A stretch of 64,000 bases of DNA from assembly GCA_902556105.1 (NCBI GenBank), contig CACDUZ010000001.1, positions 96,936 through 160,935 of the forward strand, written 5' to 3'. Under the pieces are notes generated by a model, which saw only the letters and a program-made list of their open reading frames with translations, did no database searches and was not told where the DNA came from. This stretch comes from an uncultured SAR86 cluster bacterium (lineage in GTDB: Bacteria; Pseudomonadota; Gammaproteobacteria; Magnimaribacterales; D2472). The position numbers were made by a program, and so were the translations under genes. Every line of letters begins with the position of its first letter. Position 1 is the first letter of the stretch. Below, in pieces: positions 21,788 to 35,755 of this stretch.

Positions 21788-21871
21788 GGAGAGGTGGGTG
21801 AGTGGTTAATACCAGCAGACTGTAAATCTGCCGCTTCGGCTACGTAGGTTCGAATCCTACCCTCTCCACCA
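21788..21871 (+). tRNA. tRNA-Tyr (GTA), CCA encoded
   Basis: GGAGAGGTGGGTGAGTGG...GACTGTAAATCTG...CCTCTCCACCA with long variable arm. Confidence 0.95.
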
Positions 21872-21918
21872 TCAGTTTTTTCAATATTATTATCCGATAA
21901 AATATCTTATAAAAAAGG

Positions 21919-21955
21919 TTGAGTTTATAGCCTTTTAGAGTGATAATACGCCACC
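21919..21955 (+). promoter_or_regulatory. Promoter of tRNA-Thr(GGT)-tuf with GC-rich discriminator
   Basis: TTGAGT - 17 nt - GATAAT followed by ACGCCAC. Confidence 0.7.
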
Positions 21956-21978
21956 AAAATTAGGATGCTTTTGAACGG

Positions 21979-22053
21979 GCTCATATAGCTCAGCGGTAGA
22001 GCACTTGCTTGGTAAGTAAGAGGTCACCGGTTCAAGTCCGGTTATGAGCTCCA
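21979..22053 (+). tRNA. tRNA-Thr (GGT), CCA encoded
   Basis: GCTCATATAGCTCAGCGGTAGAGCACTTGCTTGGTAAGTAAGAGGTCACCGGTTCAAGTCCGGTTATGAGCTCCA. Confidence 0.95.
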
Positions 22054-22081
22054 TTAATAACAATTTTAGAGAGGCAAAAAA

Positions 22082-23272
22082 ATGGCTAGAGAAAAATTCG
22101 AGAGAACCTTACCCCACGTTAATGTGGGTACTGTTGGACACGTTGACCATGGAAAAACTACACTTACTGCTGCTTTAACCAAAGTTGCTGCTGAGGTTTT
22201 TGGTGGCGATGCAGTTGATTTTGCAAATATTGATAACGCTCCTGAAGAAAGAGAAAGAGGAATAACAATTGCTACTTCTCACGTAGAGTACGTTTCAACT
22301 GCAAGACATTATGCCCACGTTGACTGTCCAGGACATGCTGACTATGTAAAAAATATGATTACTGGTGCTGCGCAAATGGATGGTGCAATACTTGTTGTAA
22401 GTGCTGCAGATGGTCCAATGCCTCAAACAAGAGAACATATTCTTTTAGCTAGACAAGTTGGTGTTCCATATATTGTGGTTTACATGAACAAAGCTGATCA
22501 AAATGATGATCCTGAGATGATTGAATTAGTTGAGATGGAAATTAGAGAGCTTTTAAATGAATATGATTTCCCAGGAGACGATACACCAATCATTGTTGGA
22601 AGTGCTCTAAAAGCATTAGAAGGCGATACTTCTGATATAGGAGTACCTTCAGTTCAAAAACTAATTGAAACATTAGATACATATGTACCTGAACCTGAAA
22701 GACCAGTTGATGGAGCATTCTTAATGCCTATTGAAGATGTATTTACTATCTCAGGAAGGGGTACAGTAGTTACAGGCAGAATCGAAACAGGTATTGTTAA
22801 TACTGGTGATCCTTTAGAAATTGTGGGTATTAAAGAAACATCAGAGACTACATGTACTGGTGTTGAAATGTTTAGAAAATCACTTGATGAAGGCCGTGCT
22901 GGTGAAAATTGCGGTGTTCTTCTTAGAGGTGTTGAAAGAGAGGCTGTTGAAAGAGGCCAAGTTTTAGCTAAACCTAAATCAATTTCTCCTCATACAAAAT
23001 TTGAAGCTGAAATTTATGTATTAAGTAAGGATGAAGGTGGAAGACATACTCCATTTATGAACAACTACAGACCTCAGTTTTATTTTAGAACAACTGACGT
23101 AACAGGTGCTTGTGAGCTACCTGATGGTGTAGAGATGGTAATGCCTGGAGATAATATCAAAATGGTTGTTTCACTTATTGCTCCAATTGCAATGGACGAA
23201 GGTCTTAAATTTGCTATTAGAGAGGGTGGAAGAACAGTTGGTGCTGGCGTAGTATCAAAAATTGTAGAGTAA
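22082..23272 (+). CDS. tuf: Translation elongation factor Tu
   Basis: [39 protein letters not shown]. Confidence 0.98.
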   Translation: MAREKFERTLPHVNVGTVGHVDHGKTTLTAALTKVAAEVFGGDAVDFANIDNAPEERERGITIATSHVEYVSTARHYAHVDCPGHADYVKNMITGAAQMDGAILVVSAADGPMPQTREHILLARQVGVPYIVVYMNKADQNDDPEMIELVEMEIRELLNEYDFPGDDTPIIVGSALKALEGDTSDIGVPSVQKLIETLDTYVPEPERPVDGAFLMPIEDVFTISGRGTVVTGRIETGIVNTGDPLEIVGIKETSETTCTGVEMFRKSLDEGRAGENCGVLLRGVEREAVERGQVLAKPKSISPHTKFEAEIYVLSKDEGGRHTPFMNNYRPQFYFRTTDVTGACELPDGVEMVMPGDNIKMVVSLIAPIAMDEGLKFAIREGGRTVGAGVVSKIVE

Positions 23273-23287
23273 TATAAGACTTCTTTG

Positions 23288-23318
23288 GCCGAGGCTATAT
23301 GCCTCGGCTTACTTGTCT
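23288..23318 (+). terminator. Hairpin/attenuator after tuf
   Basis: GCCGAGGC TATAT GCCTCGGC followed by T-rich sequence. Confidence 0.65.
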
Positions 23319-23341
23319 TTGAGGAATATGAAAATAAGTTT

Positions 23342-23417
23342 AGGCCAGTGGCTCAATTGGTAGAGCATCGGTCTCCAAAACCGGGGGTTGGGGGTTCGAG
23401 TCCCTCCTGGCCTGCCA
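23342..23417 (+). tRNA. tRNA-Trp (CCA anticodon), CCA encoded
   Basis: AGGCCAGTGGCTCAATTGGTAGAGCATCGGTCTCCAAAACCGGGGGTTGGGGGTTCGAGTCCCTCCTGGCCTGCCA between tuf and secE. Confidence 0.95.
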
Positions 23418-23446
23418 TGAGGAGCTATTTGGTAGAGAGTTGATAT

Positions 23447-23809
23447 ATGAATAAAGAATCTACATCAAAAACTCTTGATAACCTTAAATGGTTATTAGCT
23501 TTAGCAGTTTTTGCTTTCGCTGTTGTTGGTAATAGCTATTTTATTGAAATCCCTTTCTTATATAGAGTAATAGGAGTTCTGGTTCTATTTATAATAGGCT
23601 TAGGCATAATTGCAATTACAAATTTTGGATCAAATGCAATAAAGCTCATGAAAGAATCTAGAACTGAAATCAGAAAAGTAGTTTGGCCAACCAGAATGGA
23701 GACCACTCAAACTTTTATGGTTGTTTTTGCATCAATTGTGGTTTTGTGTTTATTTTTTTGGGGGCTTGAATCATTATTGAGCTTTCTAACAGGCTTGGTT
23801 TTAGGATAA
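23447..23809 (+). CDS. secE: Preprotein translocase subunit SecE
   Basis: SRTEIRKVVWPTRMETTQT; position between tRNA-Trp and nusG. Confidence 0.95.
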   Translation: MNKESTSKTLDNLKWLLALAVFAFAVVGNSYFIEIPFLYRVIGVLVLFIIGLGIIAITNFGSNAIKLMKESRTEIRKVVWPTRMETTQTFMVVFASIVVLCLFFWGLESLLSFLTGLVLG

Positions 23810-23812
23810 TTT

Positions 23813-24340
23813 ATGGAGTGGTACGTAATACAAGCTTATTCTGGATATGAACAAAAAGTTAAAATGGCTCTTGAAGAAAAAATAATGCTAAACAATTTAT
23901 CAGAAAAGTTTGGAGAGATATTAATTCCAACAGAGCAGATTGTTGAATTAAAAGGTGGCGCAAAGAAAACAACTGAAAGAAAATTTTTTCCTGGCTACAT
24001 TTTAATACAAATGAATTTAGAAGATGATTCTTGGCAATTAGTTCAGTCAACACCAAGAGTCTCAGGCTTTGTAGGTGGGACCAGAGAAAAACCTTTGCCA
24101 ATATCAGAAGAGGATGTTAACAACATTATTAATAGAATTGAGGTTGGAGAGGACGCTCCTGCTCCAAAAACAATTTATGAACCTGGAGAAGTTATAAGAG
24201 TTTGTGATGGGCCTTTTAACGATTTTAATGGAGTTGTAGAAAATGTTGACTACGAAAGAAATATGGTTAAAGTCTCTGTTCAAATCTTGGGTAGAGCAAC
24301 TCCGGTTGATTTAGATTTTATGCAAATTGAGAAAACATAA
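23813..24340 (+). CDS. nusG: Transcription termination/antitermination protein NusG
   Basis: [28 protein letters not shown] domain. Confidence 0.97.
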   Translation: MEWYVIQAYSGYEQKVKMALEEKIMLNNLSEKFGEILIPTEQIVELKGGAKKTTERKFFPGYILIQMNLEDDSWQLVQSTPRVSGFVGGTREKPLPISEEDVNNIINRIEVGEDAPAPKTIYEPGEVIRVCDGPFNDFNGVVENVDYERNMVKVSVQILGRATPVDLDFMQIEKT

Positions 24341-24768
24341 TGGCAAAAAAAGTAGTTAATGTATTAAAGTTACAAATACCTGCAGGAGGCGCAAATCCAA
24401 GTCCACCAGTTGGACCAGCACTGGGACAAGTGGGCGTAAATATAATGGATTTTTGTAACGCATTTAATAGTGCAACTCAAGAATCTGAAAAAGGTATGCC
24501 TCTACCAGTTGTAATTAATGTGTATGAAGACAAGTCTTTTGATTTCGTTGTAAAAACACCACCAGCAGCAGTTTTAATTAGGAAGGCATTAAATATTCCT
24601 AAAGGAAGTGGGGAGCCTAATAGAGAAAAAGTTGGTAAATTAACCAGAGCTCAACTTGAGGACATTGCAAAAGCAAAAGAACCAGACCTTAATTCAAATG
24701 ATATTGATGCTGCAGTAAAAATAATTGCAGGCACTGCTAGAAGCATGGGAGTTGAAACTGATTTATGA
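24340..24768 (+). CDS. rplK: 50S ribosomal protein L11
   Basis: [30 protein letters not shown]. Confidence 0.98.
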   Translation: MAKKVVNVLKLQIPAGGANPSPPVGPALGQVGVNIMDFCNAFNSATQESEKGMPLPVVINVYEDKSFDFVVKTPPAAVLIRKALNIPKGSGEPNREKVGKLTRAQLEDIAKAKEPDLNSNDIDAAVKIIAGTARSMGVETDL

Positions 24769-25457
24769 GTAAATTAACGAAAAAACAAAAGATCATTCAA
24801 GAAAAACTTGATCCTGAAAAAACTTATTCTGTTGATGAGGCTATTGATATCATTCAATCTGTTAAATCAGAAAAATTTGATGAGACTATAGATATTTCAG
24901 TAAAACTAGGTGTAGATTCTAATAAATCTGATCAGAATGTAAGAGGCGCAGTCACTTTACCAAATAGTCTTGGCAAAGATGTTACTGTGGCAGTTTTTGC
25001 AGATGGAGATGACGCTAGCAAAGCAGAATCAGCTGGAGCTGAATTTATAGGAATGGATGATCTAGCAGAAAAATTTCAAAAAGAAGAGATAAATGTTGAC
25101 GTTGTAATTTCAACTAATGCAGCTATGAAAGTTGTCGGTAAACTAGGGCAGGTTCTTGGGCCAAAGGGCTTGATGCCTAATCCGAAAACAGGCACGGTTT
25201 CAGATGATGTTGTTACTGCAATTAAGAATGTTAAGGCTGGACAAGTAAGATTTAGAACTGACAAAAATGGAATTATTCATGGAAGCATTGGAAAGGTTTC
25301 TTTCGAAAATGAAAAAATAAAAACAAATGCTTCTGCACTACTAGAAGAATTAAGAAAATTAAAACCAGCATCTGCCAAAGGTGTTTATATAGGCAATATT
25401 GCGATAAGCAGTACTATGGGACCAGGAATTAAAATTAATCCTGGTGAGCTGGCTTAA
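24765..25457 (+). CDS. rplA: 50S ribosomal protein L1
   Basis: [20 protein letters not shown]. Confidence 0.98.
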   Translation: MSKLTKKQKIIQEKLDPEKTYSVDEAIDIIQSVKSEKFDETIDISVKLGVDSNKSDQNVRGAVTLPNSLGKDVTVAVFADGDDASKAESAGAEFIGMDDLAEKFQKEEINVDVVISTNAAMKVVGKLGQVLGPKGLMPNPKTGTVSDDVVTAIKNVKAGQVRFRTDKNGIIHGSIGKVSFENEKIKTNASALLEELRKLKPASAKGVYIGNIAISSTMGPGIKINPGELA

Positions 25458-25479
25458 GTTTTAGTTTTACAGAAATGTG

Positions 25480-25612
25480 AAACTAGATAGTTGCGTTTAC
25501 GCAGCCGTCGAAGACCGTAGGTGTCGAAAGACTTAATTTCCTACGCAGGTGGTGTTCAAATTGTAATTTTGCAATTTGTCGCCAAATAGCCGAAAGGCTT
25601 TAATTGGAGAAT
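25480..25612 (+). ncRNA. L10 leader (autoregulatory rplJL mRNA leader)
   Basis: Structured leader GTTTACGCAGCCGTCGAAGACCGTAGGTGTCGAAAGAC...CCTACGCAGGTGGTGTTC directly before rplJ. Confidence 0.75.
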
Positions 25613-25616
25613 TGCT

Positions 25617-26147
25617 GTGGCATTATCTAAAAATGAAAAAGAAAAAATAGTTCAGGAAGTTAAGGAAGTTGCATCCAATGCATCCTCCTTGGTTATTTCT
25701 GACGCAAGAGGTTTAAAAGTTTCTGAGCTTTCTGAGATCAGAAATAAAGCAAATCAATCTGGCATTCATATTCAAGTTATTAAGAATTCATTAGCTAAGC
25801 TAGCTTTTGATGGAACTGATTTTGGATGTTCTGATGAGGTTTTATTTGGACCATCTTTATTTGCTTTTTCTTTTGAAGAACCAGGTGCAGCAGCTAAATT
25901 GCTCAAGACTTATGCTAAAAATTTTGATGATCTTGAAATTAAAGCGTTAGTTGTAGAAGGGCAATTATTAGATGGAAGCCAAATTGATATTTTGGCAAAA
26001 CTTCCTTCTAAAGATGAAGCATATGGCCTTATTGCCAATGTATTACAGGCTCCTGTAGGTAAATTTGCAACTTTATTGAATGAGGTTCCAAGTCAACTTG
26101 CAAGGGTTTTATCAGCAGTTCGAGACAACAAAGAGGCGTCAGCCTAA
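25617..26147 (+). CDS. rplJ: 50S ribosomal protein L10 (GTG start)
   Basis: [16 protein letters not shown]10-like, before rplL. Confidence 0.96.
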   Translation: MALSKNEKEKIVQEVKEVASNASSLVISDARGLKVSELSEIRNKANQSGIHIQVIKNSLAKLAFDGTDFGCSDEVLFGPSLFAFSFEEPGAAAKLLKTYAKNFDDLEIKALVVEGQLLDGSQIDILAKLPSKDEAYGLIANVLQAPVGKFATLLNEVPSQLARVLSAVRDNKEASA

Positions 26148-26164
26148 TTTATAAGGAGAATAGA

Positions 26165-26545
26165 ATGGCAACTAGTAAAGATGATATCTTAAAAGCAATA
26201 GAAGAAATGTCTGTAATGGATCTTGTAGATCTTATTTCAGATATTGAAGAGAAATTTGGTGTGACTGCAGCTGCAGCAGTAGCAGCGGCACCAGCAGCAG
26301 GCGGAGATACAGATGCTCCAGCAGCTGAAGAAAAAGATGCATTTGATGTTGTGTTATCAGCAGCAGGTGATCAAAAAGTCCAAGTTATTAAAGCTGTAAG
26401 AGCTATAACAGGCTTGGGTCTGAAAGAGGCAAAAGATATGGTAGATGGAGCTCCAAGTACTCTTAAAGAGGCTGTTAAGAAAGAGGAAGCTGAAGAGATG
26501 TTGGCTAAGTTAACAGAAGCTGGTGCAACTGGCGAACTTAAGTAA
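26165..26545 (+). CDS. rplL: 50S ribosomal protein L7/L12
   Basis: Ala-rich hinge, [27 protein letters not shown]. Confidence 0.98.
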   Translation: MATSKDDILKAIEEMSVMDLVDLISDIEEKFGVTAAAAVAAAPAAGGDTDAPAAEEKDAFDVVLSAAGDQKVQVIKAVRAITGLGLKEAKDMVDGAPSTLKEAVKKEEAEEMLAKLTEAGATGELK

Positions 26546-26579
26546 CACAACTATATTAATTAATTAAAAGGGCGCATTT

Positions 26580-29500
26580 ATGTCATATAGCTATACAGAA
26601 AAGAAAAGAATAAGGAAAAATTTTGGTACTTTCGCAAAAGTAATGGATTTACCAAACTTAGTTGAAACTCAAACAAAATCTTATGCTGAATTTCTGCAAG
26701 CTGATGTGGCACCTGAAGCAAGGAAGAAACAAGGACTTGAGGACGTTTTTAAGTCTTTATTTCCAATTAAAAGTGTTTCAGGAAATGCTGCCTTAGAATA
26801 CGTATCATACGAGCTTGGAAAGAATACTTATGATGTTCAAGAATGCCTTATACAGGGATTATCTTACTCAGCTCCATTAAGAATAAAAGTTAAGTTAGTT
26901 CTTTTTGATAGAGACTCAAATTTTAAAGATGTTAAAGACATTAAAGAAGGAGAAGTCTTTATGGGAGAAGTTCCTTTAATGACAGATGACGCATCTTTTA
27001 TTATTAATGGAACCGAAAGAGTGGTTGTATCTCAACTTCATAGATCTCCTGGCGTGTTTTATGACCATGATAAAGGTAAAACTCATTCATCAGGTAAAGT
27101 TTTATACTCTGCAAGAATTATTCCTTATAGAGGATCATGGCTTGATTTTGAATTCGATCCAAAAGATATTCTCTTTAGTAGAATTGATAGAAGAAGAAAA
27201 ATTCCTGCAACTATAATGTTACGAGCTCTGGATATGGGGACTGAGGAAATATTATCTGAATTTTACGAAGAAGATGTATTTACCTTAGATAAAGATTCTG
27301 TAAAAGCTGCCCTTGTTCCTGAAAGACTTCGTGGGGAAACTCTATCAGTTGATATCAAAGTTAAAAGTAAGGTTTATGTTGAGGCTGGAAAAAGAATAAC
27401 CGCAAGACATATAAAAGAGCTGACTGGGTCAAAAGCATCAGAGATAACTTTAGCTGACGAATTCTTAATTGGAAAAGTATTATCAAAAGACATCATTAAT
27501 AAAGAAACTGGTGAAATTATCTTTGCAGCTAATACAGAAATAGATGAAATCATTCTGGGTGAGATCAAAGAAAACGACATTAAAGAAATTAAGTGTCTTT
27601 ACATAAATGAATTAGATAAGGGCCCCTATATATCAAATACATTAAGAGTAGACCCAACATCAAATAGACTTGAGGCTCTTGTGGAAATATACAGAATGAT
27701 GAGACCGGGCGAGCCCCCAACTAAAGATTCTGCTGAAACGTTGTTTAATAATTTATTTTTCAATGAAGAAAGATATGACTTATCAGAAGTTGGAAGAATG
27801 AAATTTAATAGAAGGTTAAAGCTCGACGGAGAAAAAGAGAATCCTTATATTTTAGATAAGCAAGATATTATCGAGGTCATGAAAGGAATTGTTAATATTC
27901 GTGACGGACATGACATTGTTGACGATATCGATCATCTTGGAAACAGAAGGGTTAGGTCAGTTGGTGAAATGACTGCAAATCAATTTAGAGTTGGTTTAAT
28001 AAGAGTTGAAAGAGCAGTTAGAGAAAGATTAAGTATGGCTGAAGCAGATGAATTAGGGCCGCAAGATCTGATAAATGCAAAACCAGTCACAGCAGCCATT
28101 AAAGAATTTTTTGGATCTAGTCAGCTTTCACAGTTTATGGATCAGAACAATCCTTTATCTGAAATTACTCATAAAAGAAGAGTATCGGCTTTAGGCCCTG
28201 GTGGATTAACTAGAGAAAGAGCTGGTTTTGAGGTAAGAGATGTTCATCCAACGCACTATGGACGAGTTTGCCCTATTGAAACCCCAGAAGGACCAAATAT
28301 TGGTTTAATTAATTCTTTTGCGTCTTACTCAAGAACAAATCAGTATGGGTTTATTGAAACACCATACAGAAAAGTTACTAATGGAAAAGTTACAGATGAA
28401 ATTATGTATCTTTCAGCCATTGATGAGGCTGAGCATGTTATCGCTCAAGCAAATGTAATTTTAGATAAAAACAACAGATTTGTTGATGATTTAGTAGCAG
28501 TACGTCATGCAAATGAATTTGAATTAATGTCTCCAGAGAGAATTGATTTGATGGATGTTTCTCCTCAACAAGTTGTATCAATTGCAGCTTCTTTAATACC
28601 ATTTTTAGAGCATGATGATGCTAACAGAGCATTAATGGGTTCAAACATGCAGCGTCAAGCCGTCCCAGTCTTAAGGGCTGAGAAACCTCTTGTTGGAACA
28701 GGATTAGAAACAGTTGTAGCAAGAGATTCTGGAGTATGTATTGTTGCAAGAAACTCAGGTGTAGTTGAAAGTGTTGATGCATCTAGAATAGTTGTAAGAG
28801 TTACTGATAAAAAATCAAAAACTGCGTCAGATGTTTATAACTTAATTAAATACACAAGATCTAATCAAAATACATGCATTAATCAACGTCCAATCGTTAA
28901 AGAGGGAGATATTGTTAAAGCAGATGACATTCTGGCTGATGGTCCTTCAGTAGATAATGGCGAGTTAGCTCTTGGTCAAAATATTCGTATTGCGTTTATG
29001 CCATGGAATGGATACAACTTTGAGGATTCAATACTAATATCAGAAAAAGTTGCAAGAGAAGACAGATTTACTTCAATTCATATTCAAGAGATTGTTTGTA
29101 TCGCCAGAGATACAAAACTTGGTTCAGAAGAAATTACAGCTGATATTCCAAATGTTGGAGAAGGTTCTTTAAACAAACTAGATGATTGCGGAATAGTATA
29201 TGTTGGAGCTGAAGTTGAGCCAGGGGATATTTTGGTTGGAAAAATAACACCTAAAGGTGAAACTCAATTATCTCCAGAAGAAAAGCTTTTAAGAGCAATT
29301 TTTGGTGAGAAAGCATCAGACGTGAAAGATACATCCCAAAGATCAAGTTCTAAAGGAACTGTTATTGGAGTTGAAGTATTCACAAGAGACGGTGTGGATA
29401 AAGATGAAAGAACTCAAGCAATTGAACAAGACCATCTCGATCAATCTAAGAAAGATTCTGATGATGAGGCTTCAGTTGTTGAGCAAGCAACAAAAATAAG

Positions 29501-30641
29501 ATTATGTGAATTATTGAAATCTAAAAAAGTTGTCAAAGGCAATGGTGTTAAGAAAGGCGAAGTTTTAACTACTGAAAAATTAGAGTCATTTAAACTAAAT
29601 GACATTTTCTCAATTAGAATCGATACCGAAACAGTAAATAATGTTATTGAAGAAACTGAAGTTTTATATAAGCAATACATAAAAGATATTAAAGCTAGAT
29701 TTGAAGAAAAGAAATCAAAAATTATTAGAGGCCATGATCTTGCGCCTGGAGTAATTAAAATTGTTAAAGTATATCTAGCTATCAAAAGAAGAATTCAACC
29801 AGGTGACAAAATGGCTGGAAGACACGGCAACAAAGGCGTTATATCTGAGATTATGCCAGTTGAGGACATGCCTTATGATAAAGAAGGTAATCCAGTTGAT
29901 ATAGTTCTTAATCCATTAGGAGTTCCTTCAAGAATGAACGTTGGACAAGTTTTGGAAACACACATGGGCTTAGCTGCTAAGGGAATTGGTAACAAAATTG
30001 ACTCTATGATCAAAAATAATGCCAAGCCTTCTGAGCTAAAAGATTATTTAGATAAACTCTATAACAAAAACGCTGCTAATAAAGAGGATATAAACTCTTT
30101 TAATAATGCAGAAATAAATGAGCTAGCTAATAACTTGAGAAATGGATTGCCAATCGCAACTCCAGTTTTCGATGGTGCTAAAGAGAGTGAAATAAAAGAC
30201 CTGTTGAAGTTAGCAGATCTTCCAGAATCAGGCCAAATTTCTTTATATGATGGAAGAACAGGTACTAAATTTGATCGACCAGTAACTGTTGGCTATATGT
30301 ATATGATCAAATTAAATCATCTTGTTGATGACAAAATGCATGCAAGGTCAACAGGATCATACAGTCTTGTTACTCAGCAACCATTGGGTGGAAAGGCTCA
30401 ATTTGGCGGCCAAAGATTTGGAGAAATGGAAGTCTGGGCACTTGAGGCATATGGAGCTTCATACACCCTTCAAGAAATGTTAACTGTTAAATCTGATGAT
30501 GTTTCTGGAAGAACAAAAATGTATAAAAATATTGTTGACGGAAGTTATGAAATGGATGCGAATGTTCCGGAGTCATTTAATGTTCTTAGTAAGGAAATTA
30601 AATCTTTGGGTATTAACATTGAATTAGATTTAGAAAATTAG
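26580..30641 (+). CDS. rpoB: RNA polymerase subunit beta
   Basis: [31 protein letters not shown], 1353 aa. Confidence 0.99.
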   Translation: MSYSYTEKKRIRKNFGTFAKVMDLPNLVETQTKSYAEFLQADVAPEARKKQGLEDVFKSLFPIKSVSGNAALEYVSYELGKNTYDVQECLIQGLSYSAPLRIKVKLVLFDRDSNFKDVKDIKEGEVFMGEVPLMTDDASFIINGTERVVVSQLHRSPGVFYDHDKGKTHSSGKVLYSARIIPYRGSWLDFEFDPKDILFSRIDRRRKIPATIMLRALDMGTEEILSEFYEEDVFTLDKDSVKAALVPERLRGETLSVDIKVKSKVYVEAGKRITARHIKELTGSKASEITLADEFLIGKVLSKDIINKETGEIIFAANTEIDEIILGEIKENDIKEIKCLYINELDKGPYISNTLRVDPTSNRLEALVEIYRMMRPGEPPTKDSAETLFNNLFFNEERYDLSEVGRMKFNRRLKLDGEKENPYILDKQDIIEVMKGIVNIRDGHDIVDDIDHLGNRRVRSVGEMTANQFRVGLIRVERAVRERLSMAEADELGPQDLINAKPVTAAIKEFFGSSQLSQFMDQNNPLSEITHKRRVSALGPGGLTRERAGFEVRDVHPTHYGRVCPIETPEGPNIGLINSFASYSRTNQYGFIETPYRKVTNGKVTDEIMYLSAIDEAEHVIAQANVILDKNNRFVDDLVAVRHANEFELMSPERIDLMDVSPQQVVSIAASLIPFLEHDDANRALMGSNMQRQAVPVLRAEKPLVGTGLETVVARDSGVCIVARNSGVVESVDASRIVVRVTDKKSKTASDVYNLIKYTRSNQNTCINQRPIVKEGDIVKADDILADGPSVDNGELALGQNIRIAFMPWNGYNFEDSILISEKVAREDRFTSIHIQEIVCIARDTKLGSEEITADIPNVGEGSLNKLDDCGIVYVGAEVEPGDILVGKITPKGETQLSPEEKLLRAIFGEKASDVKDTSQRSSSKGTVIGVEVFTRDGVDKDERTQAIEQDHLDQSKKDSDDEASVVEQATKIRLCELLKSKKVVKGNGVKKGEVLTTEKLESFKLNDIFSIRIDTETVNNVIEETEVLYKQYIKDIKARFEEKKSKIIRGHDLAPGVIKIVKVYLAIKRRIQPGDKMAGRHGNKGVISEIMPVEDMPYDKEGNPVDIVLNPLGVPSRMNVGQVLETHMGLAAKGIGNKIDSMIKNNAKPSELKDYLDKLYNKNAANKEDINSFNNAEINELANNLRNGLPIATPVFDGAKESEIKDLLKLADLPESGQISLYDGRTGTKFDRPVTVGYMYMIKLNHLVDDKMHARSTGSYSLVTQQPLGGKAQFGGQRFGEMEVWALEAYGASYTLQEMLTVKSDDVSGRTKMYKNIVDGSYEMDANVPESFNVLSKEIKSLGINIELDLEN

Positions 30642-30650
30642 GAGATTAAA

Positions 30651-33600
30651 TTGAAAGACTTATTAAATGCTTTAAAAACTGGTCAAGAAGATTTCACAAC
30701 AATCTCTGCTGGCCTTGCCTCTCCACAAGTAATTAAATCTTGGTCATTTGGTGAAGTAAAGAAACCTGAAACAATTAATTACAGAACTTTTAAACCTGAA
30801 AGAGATGGTTTGTTTTGCGCTAAGATTTTTGGTCCTGTAAAGGATTACGAATGTATATGTGGTAAATACAAAAGAATGAAACACAGAGGAGTTGTTTGTG
30901 AGAAATGTGGCGTAGAAGTTACTCTAGCCAAGGTTAGAAGAGAAAGAATGGGGCATATTGATTTAGCAGCTCCTGTAGCTCATATCTGGTTCCTAAAATC
31001 ACTACCTTCAAGAATAGGCCTTTTACTTAATGTTACATTGAGGGAAATCGAAAGGGTTCTTTATTTTGAAAGTTATATAGTTACTGATCCTGGATTAACC
31101 GAGCTGGAAAAAGGTCAAATCTTAACTGAAGAAGAGTGGGTCGAAAAATATGAAGAATTTGGAGACGAATTCTCTGCTGGTATGGGTGCTGAAGCTGTTC
31201 AGATATTACTTGAAGATCTTGATATAGACGATGAAATAAGAATCATCAGAGAGGAAATCCCTCAGACTAATTCTGAAACTAAACTTAAAAAACTGTCTAA
31301 AAGATTAAAGCTGTTAGAAGCATTTAAGGATTCAGGTAATAAGCCAGAATGGATGATAATGAATGTATTACCTGTTTTGCCGCCTGACCTTAGACCTTTG
31401 GTTCCTCTAGAGGGTGGAAGATTTGCTACATCTGATTTAAATGATTTGTACAGAAGAGTTATTAATAGGAATAACAGGTTGAAAAGACTTCTCGAACTTA
31501 ATGCACCAGAGATCATAGTTAGAAATGAAAAAAGAATGCTTCAAGAATCTGTTGATGCACTTCTTGACAATGGAAGAAGAGGAAGAGTAATTACTGGTAC
31601 AAATAAAAGACCTCTCAAGTCACTAGCAGATATGATTAAAGGAAAAGGTGGAAGGTTTAGACAAAACCTTTTAGGTAAAAGAGTTGATTATTCTGGTAGA
31701 TCTGTGATCGTAGCAGGCCCAAATCTTAAACTACATCAATGCGGCCTTCCCAAAAAAATGGCACTAGAATTATTTAAACCTTTTGTTTATGGAAAACTAG
31801 AAAATAGAGAGTTGGCCACGACTATTAAAGCAGCTAAGAAGTTAGTTGAAAGAGAAACTCCAGAAGTTTGGGAAGTTCTCGAGGAAGTTATTAGAGAGCA
31901 TCCTGTATTATTAAACAGAGCTCCAACATTACATAGACTTGGTTTGCAGGCTTTTGAGCCAAAATTGATTGAAGGTAAGGCAATTCAACTCCATCCTTTA
32001 GTATGTGTTGCTTTCAATGCAGACTTTGATGGAGACCAGATGGCTGTTCATGTTCCATTAACATTGGAAGCTCAGCTTGAAGCAAGAGCACTAATGATGT
32101 CAACAAATAATATTCTTTCACCAGCTGATGGTGCCCCTATTATTAATCCTACACAAGATGTCGTTCTTGGTCTCTATTATATGACTAGGGATAATGCGAA
32201 CGCCTCTGGCGGAGGAAGAACATACAGTAACCCTGATGAAGTTTTAAGAGCGTATGAGACAGAAAATCTAGAAATCCATTCACCTGTGAAAGTAAGAATT
32301 TCTAATTCAAACGGAGAAACTTCAATTGAAGAAACAACTGTAGGAAGAGTGCTAATATGGAGAATTACTCCTGTAGAAATTGGTTTTGAAAATATAAATA
32401 AAGTTTTAAATAAAAAATCTGTTTCAAAATTAGTCGATGCCTCTTATAGAAAGGCTGGATTAAAAAAGACAGTTATTTTTGCAGATCAGTTAATGTATCT
32501 TGGTTTTGATTTTTCTACTAGATCTGGTTCCTCAATTGGAGTAAATGACTTCATAATTCCAGAAGAAAAAGCAAAAATTATTGATACCTCTGAAAAAGAA
32601 GTTAAAGCCATTGAAAAACAATTTGATTCTGGGCTAGTAACAAGAGGTGAAAGATACAATAAAGTAATTGATATATGGTCGAGAGCAAATGAGCAGGTTG
32701 CAAAAGCCATGATGGAAAAAATAAGTACAGAAACAGCTAAAGCACCTGATGGAGAGAATGTTGAGCAATCCTCATTTAATTCTGTATATATTTATGCAGA
32801 CTCTGGTGCAAGAGGCTCACCAGCTCAGATAAGACAGCTTTCTGGAATGAGAGGGTTAATGTCAAAACCTGATGGCTCTATTATTGAAACTCCCATTACT
32901 GCAAACTTTAGAGAAGGATTGTCAGTATTACAGTATTTCATATCAACTCACGGAGCAAGAAAGGGATTGGCTGATACTGCTCTTAAAACTGCAAATTCTG
33001 GTTATTTAACAAGAAGGTTGTGTGATGTGTCTATGGATTCTGTTATTAATATAGATGATTGTGGAACAGAAGAATCAATAGTAGTTACATCAATCATAGA
33101 TGGCGGTGAAATTATCCAACCACTAACTGACAGAATACTTGGAAGAGTTATTGCCGAACCCATACTTTATGCTGATGGAAAAGAACTATTTGCTATTAAT
33201 ACAATGTTAGATGAGGATGCACTCGATGTTATTGATGAATTAAATCTATCAAGTCTTAAGATTCGATCTCCTATGACATGCGAAGCTTCTATAGGAGTAT
33301 GTGCAAAATGTTATGGAAGAGATCTTGCAAGAGGTCATTTAGTTCATAGAGGCGAAGCAGTTGGAGTTGTTGCAGCTCAATCAATTGGTGAACCAGGCAC
33401 ACAGCTAACCATGAGAACATTCCATATTGGAGGCGCAGCCTCAAGCTCTTCCGAGGATAACGCAATTTTTAATAAGAGTTCTGGTGTGGTGTCTTTCTCT
33501 GAAGATATCAAGACTGTTACAAATAAAGACAAGCTAGAAGTCGTTGTATCAAGAAATGCAATGTGTTCAATATCTGATGTTAATGGAAGAATTATTGAAC

Positions 33601-34838
33601 AATATAAAGTTCCTTATGGAGCAACTTTGGAAGTTGCTAATTCAACCGACCTAGAAAGTGGAAATAAAATAGCTTCTTGGGACCCTTATACGCGACCAAT
33701 AATTTCAGAAACATCAGGAAAAGTTAAATTTACTGATATTGAAGATGGCGTAACTGTTAGAGAGCAATTAGACGAATTAACTGGATTATCCAGTATTGAA
33801 ACCATTGAAGTAGCTGATAGAACAACTGCTGGAAGAGATATGGTTCCAACAATTGAAATTGTTGATTCGAAAGGAAAGCCCGTTTTAATTGGTGAATTTA
33901 ATCAACCTGCTGTATATCCATTACCAGCTGGTGGATTAGTCAATCTAGTAAATGGTCAGAAAATAACAGCTGGTGAAGTCATTGCCAGAATGCCATTAGT
34001 AGCATCGAAAACTAAAGACATTACTGGTGGATTGCCTAGAGTTGCTGACCTATTTGAAGCAAGAAAACCAAAAGATGCTGCAGTCCTTGCAGAAGAATCA
34101 GGAGTTGTTTCATTTGGTAAAGAAACAAAAGGTAAAGTAAGGCTGGTCATAACACCTGAGGGAGCAACCAAAAAGTCACAAAATACTGAAATGCTTATAC
34201 CAAAGCATAGAACATTAAATGTATTTGAAGGCGAGAGAGTTAACAGAGGTGATGTTATATCAGAAGGACCTTTAAGTCCTCATGATATTTTAAGACTCAA
34301 AGGAATACCCGACCTAACTAATTTTATTGTAAATGAGATTCAGGATGTTTATAGATTACAAGGAGTGTCTATAAATGATAAACATATTGAAACAATATTA
34401 AGACAGATGCTAAGAAAGGCATTGATACTTGATGGTGGTGACACTAAATTTATTCAAGGTGATCAAGTCAGTTATGCTGAATTAAAAGAAGAAAATGCTA
34501 AGGCAGTTGCCAATGGAAGTAATCCAGCTGAATTTGAAAGAGTTTTACTTGGAATTACTAAAGCTTCTTTGGCAACAGACTCATTCATATCTGCTGCGTC
34601 CTTCCAGGAAACCACAAGAGTTCTTACAGAGGCTGCTGTAACAGGTAAAAAAGACCATTTAAGAGGGTTGAAAGAAAATGTTGTCGTTGGAAGACTAATT
34701 CCTGCTGGAACAGGCATGGAGTTCCATGACATGCTTAGAAATAAAAAGCAGGGTGAGTTCGATGACGGTACCTCCTTATCTGATGATGATATTGAAGCAG
34801 CGCTAAGACAAGAGCTACAAGAAAATGATGAAGAATAA
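30651..34838 (+). CDS. rpoC: RNA polymerase subunit beta' (TTG start)
   Basis: [32 protein letters not shown]. Confidence 0.99.
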   Translation: MKDLLNALKTGQEDFTTISAGLASPQVIKSWSFGEVKKPETINYRTFKPERDGLFCAKIFGPVKDYECICGKYKRMKHRGVVCEKCGVEVTLAKVRRERMGHIDLAAPVAHIWFLKSLPSRIGLLLNVTLREIERVLYFESYIVTDPGLTELEKGQILTEEEWVEKYEEFGDEFSAGMGAEAVQILLEDLDIDDEIRIIREEIPQTNSETKLKKLSKRLKLLEAFKDSGNKPEWMIMNVLPVLPPDLRPLVPLEGGRFATSDLNDLYRRVINRNNRLKRLLELNAPEIIVRNEKRMLQESVDALLDNGRRGRVITGTNKRPLKSLADMIKGKGGRFRQNLLGKRVDYSGRSVIVAGPNLKLHQCGLPKKMALELFKPFVYGKLENRELATTIKAAKKLVERETPEVWEVLEEVIREHPVLLNRAPTLHRLGLQAFEPKLIEGKAIQLHPLVCVAFNADFDGDQMAVHVPLTLEAQLEARALMMSTNNILSPADGAPIINPTQDVVLGLYYMTRDNANASGGGRTYSNPDEVLRAYETENLEIHSPVKVRISNSNGETSIEETTVGRVLIWRITPVEIGFENINKVLNKKSVSKLVDASYRKAGLKKTVIFADQLMYLGFDFSTRSGSSIGVNDFIIPEEKAKIIDTSEKEVKAIEKQFDSGLVTRGERYNKVIDIWSRANEQVAKAMMEKISTETAKAPDGENVEQSSFNSVYIYADSGARGSPAQIRQLSGMRGLMSKPDGSIIETPITANFREGLSVLQYFISTHGARKGLADTALKTANSGYLTRRLCDVSMDSVINIDDCGTEESIVVTSIIDGGEIIQPLTDRILGRVIAEPILYADGKELFAINTMLDEDALDVIDELNLSSLKIRSPMTCEASIGVCAKCYGRDLARGHLVHRGEAVGVVAAQSIGEPGTQLTMRTFHIGGAASSSSEDNAIFNKSSGVVSFSEDIKTVTNKDKLEVVVSRNAMCSISDVNGRIIEQYKVPYGATLEVANSTDLESGNKIASWDPYTRPIISETSGKVKFTDIEDGVTVREQLDELTGLSSIETIEVADRTTAGRDMVPTIEIVDSKGKPVLIGEFNQPAVYPLPAGGLVNLVNGQKITAGEVIARMPLVASKTKDITGGLPRVADLFEARKPKDAAVLAEESGVVSFGKETKGKVRLVITPEGATKKSQNTEMLIPKHRTLNVFEGERVNRGDVISEGPLSPHDILRLKGIPDLTNFIVNEIQDVYRLQGVSINDKHIETILRQMLRKALILDGGDTKFIQGDQVSYAELKEENAKAVANGSNPAEFERVLLGITKASLATDSFISAASFQETTRVLTEAAVTGKKDHLRGLKENVVVGRLIPAGTGMEFHDMLRNKKQGEFDDGTSLSDDDIEAALRQELQENDEE

Positions 34839-34840
34839 TG

Positions 34841-34877
34841 TTGACCATTAAGTCTATGCTCTATAAAATCGCCGCCT
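34841..34877 (+). promoter_or_regulatory. Internal promoter before rpsL with GC-rich discriminator
   Basis: TTGACC - 17 nt - TAAAAT followed by CGCCGCC. Confidence 0.65.
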
Positions 34878-34892
34878 ATATACAAAATTAAT

Positions 34893-35737
<845 letters not shown>

Positions 35738-35755
35738 TTAATTACCAAAAATATA

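Noticed and set aside
26580-30641. Possible rifampicin-resistance changes in rpoB
   Set aside because: [30 protein letters not shown] looks like the sensitive wild-type pattern
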